Positions 1 to 7,753 of a stretch of DNA of 34,720 nucleotides are shown one piece after another. The stretch comes from Bacteroidota bacterium. Its GTDB lineage: Bacteria > Bacteroidota > Bacteroidia > Chitinophagales > Chitinophagaceae. The position numbers and the translations under genes were made by a program. The number at the start of each line of letters is the position of its first letter. Within the stretch, counting starts at the first letter, position 1. A model generated the notes under the pieces. It ran no database searches. It was not told the DNA's origin and was given only the letters and a program-made list of their open reading frames with translations. The DNA lies in contig JABDAP010000022.1 in assembly GCA_013289065.1 (NCBI GenBank), positions 1 through 34,720 on the forward strand, given 5' to 3'.

Positions 1-546
1 GCAAATGAAAAAGCATTCTGGCACTGGGGCGACCAGGGCGATAGCAAAGCATGGATCACTGCTGACCTAATACACAAGAATGCGATAGTCTATTTTGCTA
101 ATAGCGAAAATGGGTTAAGTATTACAAGAGAAATACTCGCAGACGGGATTGGTGGAAATCACCAAGGTGCAGATTGGCTGGCGTATGACCGTTATAATTC
201 ACCGGCGCGCAAACTATTAAAATCGATCCTTGCGGAAGGCGCACAGACTTCCATGAAAACGTATCTCATTAAAGTTAGCAGTGACAAGAATCAACAGCTT
301 ACTGAGGCACAGATAAACACACTGGGTTATCAACTGATGGGGCTGAAAAAATATGATGATGCGATTATTGTTTTTGCGCAGAACACTAGCGATTATCCAA
401 ATTCCTCCAATGCATGGGACAGTTATGCCGAAGCATTTATGAATAAAGGTGACAAAGAACTTGCGATCCGTTATTATGAGAAAACACTTGAATTAAATCC
501 TGCAAGTAAGAACGCTGCTGATATGTTGAAAAAATTAAAACAATAA
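1..546 (+). CDS. Serine beta-lactamase-like hydrolase with TPR tail (5'-truncated)
   Basis: The reading frame is open from the first base and ends at a TAA at 544-546, so this is the C-terminal 181 residues of a longer protein. The first ~70 residues (FWHWGDQGDSKAW, then IVYFANSENG) match the C-terminal part of class-C-type serine beta-lactamase/DD-peptidase-like hydrolases, where HxGD/HWGD replaces the KTG box of classical enzymes. The last ~50 residues (SNAWDSYAEAFMNKGD, then ELAIRYYEKTLELNP) form a tetratricopeptide unit, an arrangement common in Bacteroidota members of this family. The ATG at 253 lies inside the frame and is unlikely to be the real start. The catalytic SxxK region lies outside the window. 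Substrate unknown; probably a periplasmic esterase or peptidase. No functional link to the downstream genes is visible. Confidence 0.75.
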   Translation, partial: ANEKAFWHWGDQGDSKAWITADLIHKNAIVYFANSENGLSITREILADGIGGNHQGADWLAYDRYNSPARKLLKSILAEGAQTSMKTYLIKVSSDKNQQLTEAQINTLGYQLMGLKKYDDAIIVFAQNTSDYPNSSNAWDSYAEAFMNKGDKELAIRYYEKTLELNPASKNAADMLKKLKQ

Positions 547-615
547 GCAATTGGCTCACGTTACATGGTTTGTGGCTATCTCAAACATCGCACTTGATAG
601 CTCTTATATAGCCGC

Positions 616-636
616 CGGCTGCTTTTGAGGCAGCCG
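616..636. terminator. Hairpin between convergent genes
   Basis: CGGCTGC (616-622) pairs perfectly with GCAGCCG (630-636) around a 7-nt loop. It sits between the hydrolase end at 546 and the end of the minus-strand lipoprotein gene at 669, where a bidirectional terminator is expected. No clear T-run follows on either strand, so a terminator function is only inferred from position. Confidence 0.35.
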
Positions 637-668
637 TCACTATCCTTTAGACAGGCTGCGATATAAAA

Positions 669-1784
669 TCAGGCATTCCTTTGCACACCATAAGAATAAT
701 TGCCGGCAGATAATAAGGAAAGCGTAATAGTATAATTGCCATCTTTTGCGATCTCAATTTTTGAACCGTTATAATCAGCTGTGCCCACCTCACTGGCGGC
801 ATTGTGGCCGATTACGATCCCGTTACTTTTATTTGCACGGAAAATAAAATTGCCGGTTTTAAAATTTCCTGTTATCTCCCAATAATTGTTAGATGCGTTA
901 AATTTCATTTCTACATCTGTATTTCCATCAGCGGTTATGGCTGTTCCATTTACATTCCATGAATTGATCTTTGTGCATGACCATGTGTTGCTATTCGTAC
1001 TCGCATTAAATTTATAAATACCTGCTCCATCTTTTACTGAAAACATATTACCGCCAAATCCGAATTTATTGGCTCCTATATAATAGTAAGTATTCTGTGT
1101 ACTCCATGACAGGTCTGATTTAACCATTAAGAACTGAGACTGCGGATTGGTGAAATTGATGTACCCTTCATATTCCCCGTCATTTTTTGGAGAAACGATC
1201 TTCTGCGCCTGGTCTACTTTCCAGTTCTGAAAATTTCCCGGGATGCGGAAGACACCAGCATTATCATATTCAATAGTTGGCTGATAGGTAGTAACCTGTA
1301 ATGATGCGCCGAATGAATACAGCGCTGAATTCCCTTTTATATATTTAACCCGTAAAGTAATATTTTCTGCAAAACCTGTTACAAACAGCTTACGGATCTG
1401 GCTGTTAAAATCCCTGGTGGTAAAATTTATAGATGATTGGCTCGTTGAACCGATCTCAACCCAATCTGTAAATTGTAAACCCGCCATTGACGCTTCAATA
1501 TGAAAATCCGGTGTTTCTTCCGTACCAGCCGGGAAAGCGCCCCAGTTTAAGCTGATCGCTACCCTGTCTGCATTGGCCTGTAATAATTGCAGGTTGCCTG
1601 TTGATGTCTGAAGCAATGGCTGCTGGGCAGGAGCGGATACCTTACTGATTGTTACCTGTTGTTGTTGCGGTGCGCAGGCCTCTTTTTGACAGGAAAATAA
1701 TACAACCGAAATAAATAGGATGATCAATACATTTTTACAAAATGTTGTAAATCTGTTGCCGGTAATTTTGTTTGCGTTGTACAT
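669..1784 (-). CDS. SusE/SusF-like surface lipoprotein
   Basis: 371 residues. A hydrophobic N-terminal segment (about residues 18-31) runs into a lipobox ending LFSC with the lipidated cysteine at about residue 32. The following QKEA resembles the QK-acidic lipoprotein export signal described in Bacteroidota, which would place the mature protein on the outer face of the outer membrane. The next ~140 residues resemble the N-terminal SusE-type Ig-like domain (ISLNWG start). The rest resembles two SusF/SusE starch-binding-type beta-sandwiches: GNFQNW near residue 184 and a second unit from about residue 275 with NASNNYWEITGNF. Such proteins bind glycans for SusCD systems, but no SusC or SusD gene is adjacent, so the ligand is unknown. 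Transcribed divergently from the response regulator, with 285 bp between them. Confidence 0.7.
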   Translation of the reverse strand: MYNANKITGNRFTTFCKNVLIILFISVVLFSCQKEACAPQQQQVTISKVSAPAQQPLLQTSTGNLQLLQANADRVAISLNWGAFPAGTEETPDFHIEASMAGLQFTDWVEIGSTSQSSINFTTRDFNSQIRKLFVTGFAENITLRVKYIKGNSALYSFGASLQVTTYQPTIEYDNAGVFRIPGNFQNWKVDQAQKIVSPKNDGEYEGYINFTNPQSQFLMVKSDLSWSTQNTYYYIGANKFGFGGNMFSVKDGAGIYKFNASTNSNTWSCTKINSWNVNGTAITADGNTDVEMKFNASNNYWEITGNFKTGNFIFRANKSNGIVIGHNAASEVGTADYNGSKIEIAKDGNYTITLSLLSAGNYSYGVQRNA

Positions 1785-2069
1785 AAAATTGTGTTCGGAG
1801 TATTTGTTTTTCCTAACACAAAGAGAGAAAATCGGGATCCCCTACGGAATAGTTCAGAAAGTGATAAATCATTAGTACCTGAAGAAATAAACGCTAACAA
1901 AAATGCCTGCAGGGCACTCACACTAAACAAAAAAAACGCTAACGAATTTAAATGCGGCCTGTAGAGATTTCTTTACAAAAACCTTTCATTTCCTATGAAT
2001 TAAGTATAATTTACTGTGTACTTACAAATAGAGTAACGTGGCTATTTCATCAAATTTTAAATAAGCGAT

Positions 2070-2696
2070 ATGAAAATTCTTATTGCAGATGATCACACAA
2101 TTGTGCGGGAAGGTGTTAAAAAGGTGCTTGCGACAACCTATCCATTTGCCGAGATAACTGATGTCTGCGATTCGACAGAACTTATGAAAATGGTGATGGC
2201 AGAAAAATGGGACATTATCATCAGTGATATTACCATGCCTCCCGGTGATTCGGCTATCGAAAATATCAAGAAGATAAAGGCGCATGCGCCAACCACGCCG
2301 GTTATCATATTAACCATGCATTCAGCCAAAGACTATGCCGTAAGAGTGATCAAAGCAGGAGCATCCGGATTTTTACCGAAGGGATCCGCTACAAAAGAAT
2401 TGATCATAGCGGTAAACCAGGTATTGTCCGGCAAGAAATATTTAAGTACAGAAGTAGCAGGGATCATGGCTGATACATTAGTAACCAATTCTAACCGGTC
2501 GATTGAAAGCTTATCCAAAAGGGAACTGCAGGTATTTGAACAGCTGGCTTTAGCAAAACCTGTTTCTGATATTGCCAAAGAAATGCTTTTAAGTAAAAAC
2601 ACGATCAGCACATTCCGTACTAAAATATTTGAGAAAATGGGTTTTCAGAATAATATGGAACTGATCCGTTACGCAATTGATAACAAGCTCGTTTAA
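2070..2696 (+). CDS. NarL/LuxR-family response regulator
   Basis: 208 residues. An N-terminal receiver domain (1-120) has the acidic pair D7/D8, the likely phospho-acceptor D53 in ISDITMP, T82 in ILTMHS, and the conserved lysine K104 in FLPKG. A C-terminal LuxR-type helix-turn-helix (about 145-208) carries LSKRELQVFEQLA and the recognition-helix region SKNTISTFRTKIFEKM. The domain order REC-HTH is typical of NarL-type transcription factors paired with HisKA_3 kinases, and such a kinase is encoded next at 2879. It therefore probably works as the output of that kinase. Targets are unknown. The eCIS array starts about 3.4 kb downstream on the same strand and is a candidate target by proximity only. 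A second small protein in the intervening 182 bp is not supported. Confidence 0.9.
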   Translation: MKILIADDHTIVREGVKKVLATTYPFAEITDVCDSTELMKMVMAEKWDIIISDITMPPGDSAIENIKKIKAHAPTTPVIILTMHSAKDYAVRVIKAGASGFLPKGSATKELIIAVNQVLSGKKYLSTEVAGIMADTLVTNSNRSIESLSKRELQVFEQLALAKPVSDIAKEMLLSKNTISTFRTKIFEKMGFQNNMELIRYAIDNKLV

Positions 2697-2878
2697 GCCG
2701 GCCAGGGTAAACTGTTTTATTTTTTTACGCGCGTTATTCTCTGTTACAACGCTCATTGGGGTTTGCCTGGTGATCATTCCTTTGATACTACTTTATTCAG
2801 TAGAAGAAAGATTTGGCAAACCGATGGATTGGATAGAAGAATAGCGACATTTAAATATTTAATCGTAAATAAGATACT

Positions 2879-5638
2879 ATGATCATTAATATAAGGCCCG
2901 CTACCAAATTATATTTATTGTTAGTCATCATGTCTATTTTCACAGCAGGCGTAGGGATATCTGGTATCCTGGGAATGAAGAAAATGAGTCAGAATACCAC
3001 AACTATGTACAATGACAGAATGTTACCGCTTCAACAACTGGCACAAATGCGCTATTCTTATACGACCGATATCCTTATTGCTGCTGAAGAACTGGATAAT
3101 CATGCGATCACACCCGCCCAGGCAGAAAAGAAGATCGATATTGCCCAAAACACTATTGAAAAAAACTGGCAGGCATATTTAAAAACCTATCTCACTCCCG
3201 AAGAAACACAACTTGTTGAAAAAACAGCCTCTTCAAAAACCGGGGCCGATAAGGCTATTGACCAGTTAAAACAAAAAATACAAAACATACAACCGGGTTT
3301 TCAGGGTGATATCATAGATGAAAATGTTTATGCTGCTGTTAATCCTGTTATAACAAACATAAACACACTTGCCCAGTTACAAATAAGGGTGAGCGCTGCA
3401 TTGAATAAAAACAATGAGCATTTATACGGCGCTACTGAAAAAAAATTATATCTCCTTATTTTTATTGCTTTGCTGATCACTACTGTGTTGGGTTTTCTGA
3501 TCATAGGCGACACAAGGAAATTCATCAGGGACCTCAAGATCAGTAACCGTAAAATAAAAGAAGCGGAAGAAAAATGCCGCGCTTTTATCAAATACGCGGG
3601 CGATTCGATCTTTATATGTAATCCGCAACTAAATATTATGGATGCAAATGACAGCGCCATTACACTGTTGGGCTATTCATACCCGGAACTGATGGAAATG
3701 AAGATCTCGGATCTTATGACAGATGAAGACCAGAAAACACTTTCTTTGAGAATCGACCTGATCAATAATGACGGAGGCTCTGTACATGAAAGAAAATTTA
3801 AACGGAAAGACGGTAGCCTCGTAGATACCGAGGTAAATGTACGGATGCTGGAAGGAGTCGGTTTTATATCTATCATACGCGATATTACCGAACGCAGGAA
3901 AGCAGAACTTTCTATCAAAGAATCCGAAGAGAAATACCGTTACCTGTTTCAAAATAATCCGGCTTACATTATCATTTGGGATCTGGAAAATTTTAATGTT
4001 CTTGAAGTGAATGATATAGTGGTTGATCAATACGGATACGACAGGGATGAATGGAGTGATATGTCTGTGTTTGCATACGGCCCTGCGGATGATCATGAAA
4101 GGATTAAAATATTTGCCCATAAAATGCGGAACAACAACGAACCAATATCAAAAACGATATGGCGGCACCTGAAAAAAAATGGGGAAGAGATGTTGATGGA
4201 AATTGTTTCACACAAGATCGACTATCGCGGGCGTAATGCGATTCTATCACTCGCCACGGATGTTACTGAGCAAATGAGAACGCGCACAGCTTTACGAAAA
4301 AGCGAAGATATGTTCCGTTCACTCGTTGAACACGCAGCCGACGCTATTTTTATGGTTGCTGATGACGGATTGATATTTGATGTGAACCGCAGCGCTTCTG
4401 AATTGCTTTATTATACGAAAGAAGAATTAATAGGCAGCACAGTATTAAACCTTCACCCAAAAGAAATACGCGAAACCGTTCCTGGAATATGGGATACCCT
4501 TCGGAAAAATAATTCGCTGGTAGACGAAAGGATTTTACAAAGGAAAGATGGTACCGGTGTGGAAGTCGAAATAAGCAGGCAAATGCTTCCCGACAGATCA
4601 GGCGCTATTGCAATAGTCCGTGATATCACAGAACGCAAGATCGTAGAAGAAAAGATCAAGCAATCCGAAGCCAATTACCGGCAACTTTTTGATCTTAGCC
4701 CAGCTCCCATGTGGGTGATTGATGATGCGACATCACAATTTGTACAGGTAAACAAGGCATGCATCGATAATTATGGTTATAGTGAAGAAGAATTTGCAGG
4801 AATGACCATAAAGGATATCAATGAGGATGATAAAATAACCGACGGCGCAGATGATCTTAGCGATGTGTTTATACGTGGAAACAGGCATATGAAAAAATCC
4901 GGTGAGTTAATGGATATTGAAGTTTCCAGTATTCCTTTGATATCAAATGGTGAAAAGAAAATATTAATGATCGCCATAGATGTAACAGAAAAGAATCTTT
5001 ATGAACAAAAGTTAACCAAAGCTGCGATAAAAGCACAGGAAGATGAACGATATGAAATAGGTGGGGAACTTCATGATAATGTATGCCAGATCCTGGCAAC
5101 ATCACAGATCTATCTGGGGATGATCAAAAGATCATTACCGGCGGAATCTGATGAACTGTTCGAACGCACACTCAAATACATAATCATGGCATCTGATGAG
5201 ATACGGAACCTCTCACACCGCCTTGCACCTGCATTTTTTGATGACGCAACTTTATCAGATGCCTTTAACCACCTGCTCACAAGTTTTAATACAGAAAATA
5301 AATATGAGATCACATTGAACTTCGATAAACGGTCAAAAGATTATGCATTAAACCGCGACCTCCAATTAAATTTATACAGGATCTTGCAGGAGCAATTAAG
5401 AAATATTTCAAAACACGCCAAAGCAACAAAAATAAAAGTAGCGATCACCATCAATAATAATATCCTGCAAATGCTGATAGAAGATAATGGTGTTGGCTTT
5501 GATATGAAAACAGGAAAAGGCGGAATAGGCCTGGCCAATATGAACAGGCGCGTGCAACTGTTCTCAGGTAATTTCGTTATTGATTCAAGTGTTGGTAACG
5601 GCTGTGAGATCATCGTTGAAGTTCCTATTGAATTATAA
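2879..5638 (+). CDS. Membrane hybrid-sensor-type histidine kinase, four PAS domains, HisKA_3/HATPase
   Basis: 919 residues. TM1 (about 11-31) and TM2 (about 188-210) enclose a ~155-residue helical periplasmic sensor resembling the four-helix-bundle (4HB_MCP) type. Four PAS domains follow at about 233-345, 352-470, 475-590 and 598-712, three of which end in the typical PAC motif DITER or DVTE. A HisKA_3 dimerisation domain has the phospho-accepting H732 in GGELHDNVCQ. The HATPase_c domain has an N-box (QEQLRNISKHA) and a G1 box (EDNGVGFD). There is no receiver domain, so the phosphoryl acceptor is most likely the response regulator encoded just upstream. The multiple PAS domains suggest small-molecule or redox sensing, with no ligand readable from sequence. 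The gene order RR then HK with 182 bp between suggests co-expression, possibly from two promoters. Confidence 0.9.
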   Translation: MIINIRPATKLYLLLVIMSIFTAGVGISGILGMKKMSQNTTTMYNDRMLPLQQLAQMRYSYTTDILIAAEELDNHAITPAQAEKKIDIAQNTIEKNWQAYLKTYLTPEETQLVEKTASSKTGADKAIDQLKQKIQNIQPGFQGDIIDENVYAAVNPVITNINTLAQLQIRVSAALNKNNEHLYGATEKKLYLLIFIALLITTVLGFLIIGDTRKFIRDLKISNRKIKEAEEKCRAFIKYAGDSIFICNPQLNIMDANDSAITLLGYSYPELMEMKISDLMTDEDQKTLSLRIDLINNDGGSVHERKFKRKDGSLVDTEVNVRMLEGVGFISIIRDITERRKAELSIKESEEKYRYLFQNNPAYIIIWDLENFNVLEVNDIVVDQYGYDRDEWSDMSVFAYGPADDHERIKIFAHKMRNNNEPISKTIWRHLKKNGEEMLMEIVSHKIDYRGRNAILSLATDVTEQMRTRTALRKSEDMFRSLVEHAADAIFMVADDGLIFDVNRSASELLYYTKEELIGSTVLNLHPKEIRETVPGIWDTLRKNNSLVDERILQRKDGTGVEVEISRQMLPDRSGAIAIVRDITERKIVEEKIKQSEANYRQLFDLSPAPMWVIDDATSQFVQVNKACIDNYGYSEEEFAGMTIKDINEDDKITDGADDLSDVFIRGNRHMKKSGELMDIEVSSIPLISNGEKKILMIAIDVTEKNLYEQKLTKAAIKAQEDERYEIGGELHDNVCQILATSQIYLGMIKRSLPAESDELFERTLKYIIMASDEIRNLSHRLAPAFFDDATLSDAFNHLLTSFNTENKYEITLNFDKRSKDYALNRDLQLNLYRILQEQLRNISKHAKATKIKVAITINNNILQMLIEDNGVGFDMKTGKGGIGLANMNRRVQLFSGNFVIDSSVGNGCEIIVEVPIEL

Positions 5639-5682
5639 CATAGCATCAACATCTTTTTGTGATACAGAAGACAAAGGAAATA

Positions 5683-5703
5683 CCGGGCAGGCCCGGATCA
5701 TTT
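5683..5703 (+). terminator. Candidate terminator after the histidine kinase
   Basis: CCGGG (5683-5687) pairs with CCCGG (5692-5696) around CAGG, a compact GC-rich hairpin 45 nt after the kinase stop. It is followed by ATCATTTTC, a weak T-tract. It is plausibly the end of the two-component operon and would insulate the eCIS genes from it. Confidence 0.45.
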
Positions 5704-5848
5704 TCAATAAAGATAAAAACAAAAAAAATAACAATAACGGAGACCCGTTCTGAAAATATCCCGCCTGTTTTTTACATTGACTTTAATTCTGACTGAGGCA
5801 GTTTTTATTAATTGTCTAACACACCGCCTTGACTTCACAGATTTTAAA

Positions 5849-5868
5849 ATACGGGGTTTTTCCCGTAT
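5849..5868. promoter_or_regulatory. Perfect inverted repeat ATACGGG-N6-CCCGTAT, candidate operator
   Basis: ATACGGG (5849-5855) and CCCGTAT (5862-5868) flank GTTTTT. The arms are perfect 7-bp complements. A dyad of this size is what a dimeric NarL/LuxR-type regulator would bind, and such a regulator is encoded at 2070. An alternative is a terminator acting on the minus strand, where the second arm is followed by TTTTAAAAT, but no minus-strand gene here needs one. Confidence 0.35.
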
Positions 5869-6044
5869 AAAATATTATTTGCGCTTTCTACCTTACTCTC
5901 CGTTTACAATGTTAGAGCCATTGATACAATGGTACGGGCATTGATGAAATCCATTTTCTTTTTTACTGACCAAACTGAAACTGCATAAAAAAGATGCTTT
6001 ATATCGTATTGCCCAAACGGATCCGCGAAACTGAAAGAAAAGGC

Positions 6045-6074
6045 CATACGCTCTTTTGCACAAGAGCTTGTATG
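6045..6074 (+). promoter_or_regulatory. Long imperfect hairpin in the probable 5' leader of the eCIS operon
   Basis: CATAC plus GCTCTT (6045-6055) pairs with AAGAGC (6062-6067) and GTATG (6070-6074), giving 11 base pairs with a 2-nt TT bulge and a TTGCAC loop. It lies 54 nt before the preferred ATG at 6128. It has no T-tract, so it is not a classical terminator. It could be a 5'UTR structure or a protein-binding dyad; function is inferred from position only. Confidence 0.35.
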
Positions 6075-6127
6075 CAAGGCGCACAAAATTATTTTCCTGC
6101 ACGGTATTATCCAAATTGCATCTCTTT

Positions 6128-6733
6128 ATGATCGATGATATATTCAACATATTGATCAGCGATCATTTGAATCCTTACTTAATTAATAAGGCAGGTTCGC
6201 CGCCTAATACTACCTCGTGGATCACCGCATGTAATATAGCTGAAACCGCTCAGGGCAACGCAGATACTGCAAAAGGCACCATCGTAATGTCGTTGGTAAA
6301 TATTGAAGAAGACAGGGTGTACAAAGTAAATGAGACCCGTTTTCGCCCGGCTTCGTCTATCGGCCTTTCGCTTCAAAAACCGCCTGTGTATCTGAACCTC
6401 TCTATATTATTCGCTTCGCATTTCGAGAATGATACACTGAAATACCAGGCCGGATTAAAAATGCTGTCTCTTGTGATACAGTTCTTCCAGCACCAGAATG
6501 TATTTACCCCGCAGAACTCGCCTTCATTGTCATCTGTGAATATCGAAGAACTGATTTTTGAATTGAGAACGCTTTCGTTCCAGGATCTGAATAATTTATG
6601 GGGCGTACTCGGATCCAGATACATGCCATCCGTTTTGTATAAAGTGCGGATGCTTGTGATCAATGAAGATTTTTCAGAAGGCGCCGCTCCCGTTATTCAA
6701 CACATAGCCATCAATGATTCCGTTATTCAATAA
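6128..6733 (+). CDS. DUF4255 tail cap/terminator protein (Pvc16/Afp16-like)
   Basis: 201 residues from the ATG at 6128 (MIDDIFNILISDHLN). An upstream in-frame ATG at 6056 would add 24 residues unlike the family, and it lies inside the leader hairpin, so the downstream start is preferred. The pattern of an N-terminal helix, an NIAET/ALVN-type strand (IVMSLVNIEEDRVYKV), then PPVYLNLSILFASHF and the LSIVIQFFQ-type segment (residues ~110-125) is diagnostic of the DUF4255/Pvc16 N-terminal family. In eCIS particles this protein caps the distal end of tube and sheath and fixes particle length. It is the first gene of the array and is followed by the next gene after only 5 nt. Confidence 0.85.
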   Translation: MIDDIFNILISDHLNPYLINKAGSPPNTTSWITACNIAETAQGNADTAKGTIVMSLVNIEEDRVYKVNETRFRPASSIGLSLQKPPVYLNLSILFASHFENDTLKYQAGLKMLSLVIQFFQHQNVFTPQNSPSLSSVNIEELIFELRTLSFQDLNNLWGVLGSRYMPSVLYKVRMLVINEDFSEGAAPVIQHIAINDSVIQ

Positions 6734-6738
6734 AAAAA

Positions 6739-7734
6739 ATGCCCGACCTGAACTTCGACATATTATTCACTTTAGAGATCCTGCACAGGTATTATGTGGA
6801 TGAAGCATGTGATGATTTTATCATTACTCCTTCACAACAAACAAAAGAGATACTGAACGGATATCAAATGACCTGGAAACAATATGGCAACCGGTTGTAT
6901 GTAGGAACGCGGTCAGAAACACCCGATCCTGCCAATGCTCCGTTAAAGAAAGAATCCTTCATCGGGCTTACCGAAGGATTGCAGCTTACTTTTTTTATGC
7001 AGAGCAATAACCTGTCGTTTTACAATTTTACCAACCTGCAGCAAACGGCGCAATCGCAGATATTTTACTTCAGTAATCAGGTGAACAATATTAGCAATAA
7101 CAAAAATTTTTTATCGCAACCCATGGCTTTGCTCAACAACGCAAACAGTTATATGCCCGGCGATATAGCAGTGGCAGGTGATGGCCAGGTGTACGAGGCG
7201 ATCAAAAACCCGGCTGGTACAAACACGAACGATCCAGGTTCATGGAGGCTGGTTGATAACAACCGGTATGTAACTGCATTGGATCTATACACACCACTTG
7301 CGGGTTCTGCCATCGAAGCAGAAATAAAAGGCAAAGCTGTTGCAGGCGTTATCGACATCTTTCATACTTCTTTATTGCAACCTGCGTATCGGTTGATTGA
7401 TGCTGATAAAATATTAGTAGCCCCCGTGTATACCATCCGTTTCCTGAACAGGTCAACCAGATGGAAATATTTTTTTCAGCATATTTCTGATAAACGCATA
7501 CTCGATACAAACAACACCTACACTTTCAGCCAGGATGCACAGAATATCACTTCACAGGAACCGATACCGCTGAGCGAAAAACCGCAGGCATTTCAATTAC
7601 GCCAGGTGACGAACCTGATGACAGGTGATACCCAGCCGATCGTGAATGTAATACCGGGCGCTTCGGTAAGAAGTGTGGCAAGGGGCCCCGACCCTGATCC
7701 ATTTTATTATTCTGAAATCTATTTAAACTATTAA
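6739..7734 (+). CDS. Cap-adjacent eCIS protein with chitin-binding-like module
   Basis: 331 residues, family not recognised with confidence. Around residues 136-182 the segment has MPGDIAVAGDGQVYEAIKN, then DPGSW, which matches the shape of small carbohydrate-binding modules (CBM5/12, ChtBD3: aromatic-rich, GD-hydrophobic-Y-X-G-X-X-Y-A...W). The flanking parts (1-130 and 190-331) contain mixed strands and no signal peptide or TM segment. It sits between the cap and the sheath gene, so a structural role at the distal end (cap adaptor or surface decoration) is a reasonable inference. A Bacteroidota eCIS is reported to have an extra cap-adaptor component, which this could represent. Start chosen at the ATG at 6739, preceded by a run of eight A. 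Confidence 0.6.
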   Translation: MPDLNFDILFTLEILHRYYVDEACDDFIITPSQQTKEILNGYQMTWKQYGNRLYVGTRSETPDPANAPLKKESFIGLTEGLQLTFFMQSNNLSFYNFTNLQQTAQSQIFYFSNQVNNISNNKNFLSQPMALLNNANSYMPGDIAVAGDGQVYEAIKNPAGTNTNDPGSWRLVDNNRYVTALDLYTPLAGSAIEAEIKGKAVAGVIDIFHTSLLQPAYRLIDADKILVAPVYTIRFLNRSTRWKYFFQHISDKRILDTNNTYTFSQDAQNITSQEPIPLSEKPQAFQLRQVTNLMTGDTQPIVNVIPGASVRSVARGPDPDPFYYSEIYLNY

Positions 7735-7753
7735 CCAAACAAAAAATAATCTT

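Larger units (their letters stand above)
5639..6127. other. 489-bp gene-free leader ahead of the eCIS array
   Basis: No convincing coding region is seen on either strand. The frames open here are short, have no recognisable domain, and the minus-strand ones run into the first eCIS gene. The stretch holds a candidate terminator (5683-5703), a perfect 7-bp inverted repeat (5849-5868) and a long imperfect hairpin (6045-6074). I found no exact match to the Bacteroidota -7 motif TAnnTTTG in the parts I inspected. The promoter of the eCIS array most likely lies between about 5750 and 6040. Confidence 0.5.

Noticed and set aside
1724..1930. 68-residue minus-strand frame overlapping the lipoprotein start
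   Set aside because: It overlaps the signal peptide region of the lipoprotein in another frame and has no recognisable feature.
5893..6150. 85-residue minus-strand frame in the eCIS leader
   Set aside because: No domain, no plausible start context, and it runs into the first eCIS gene; likely random.
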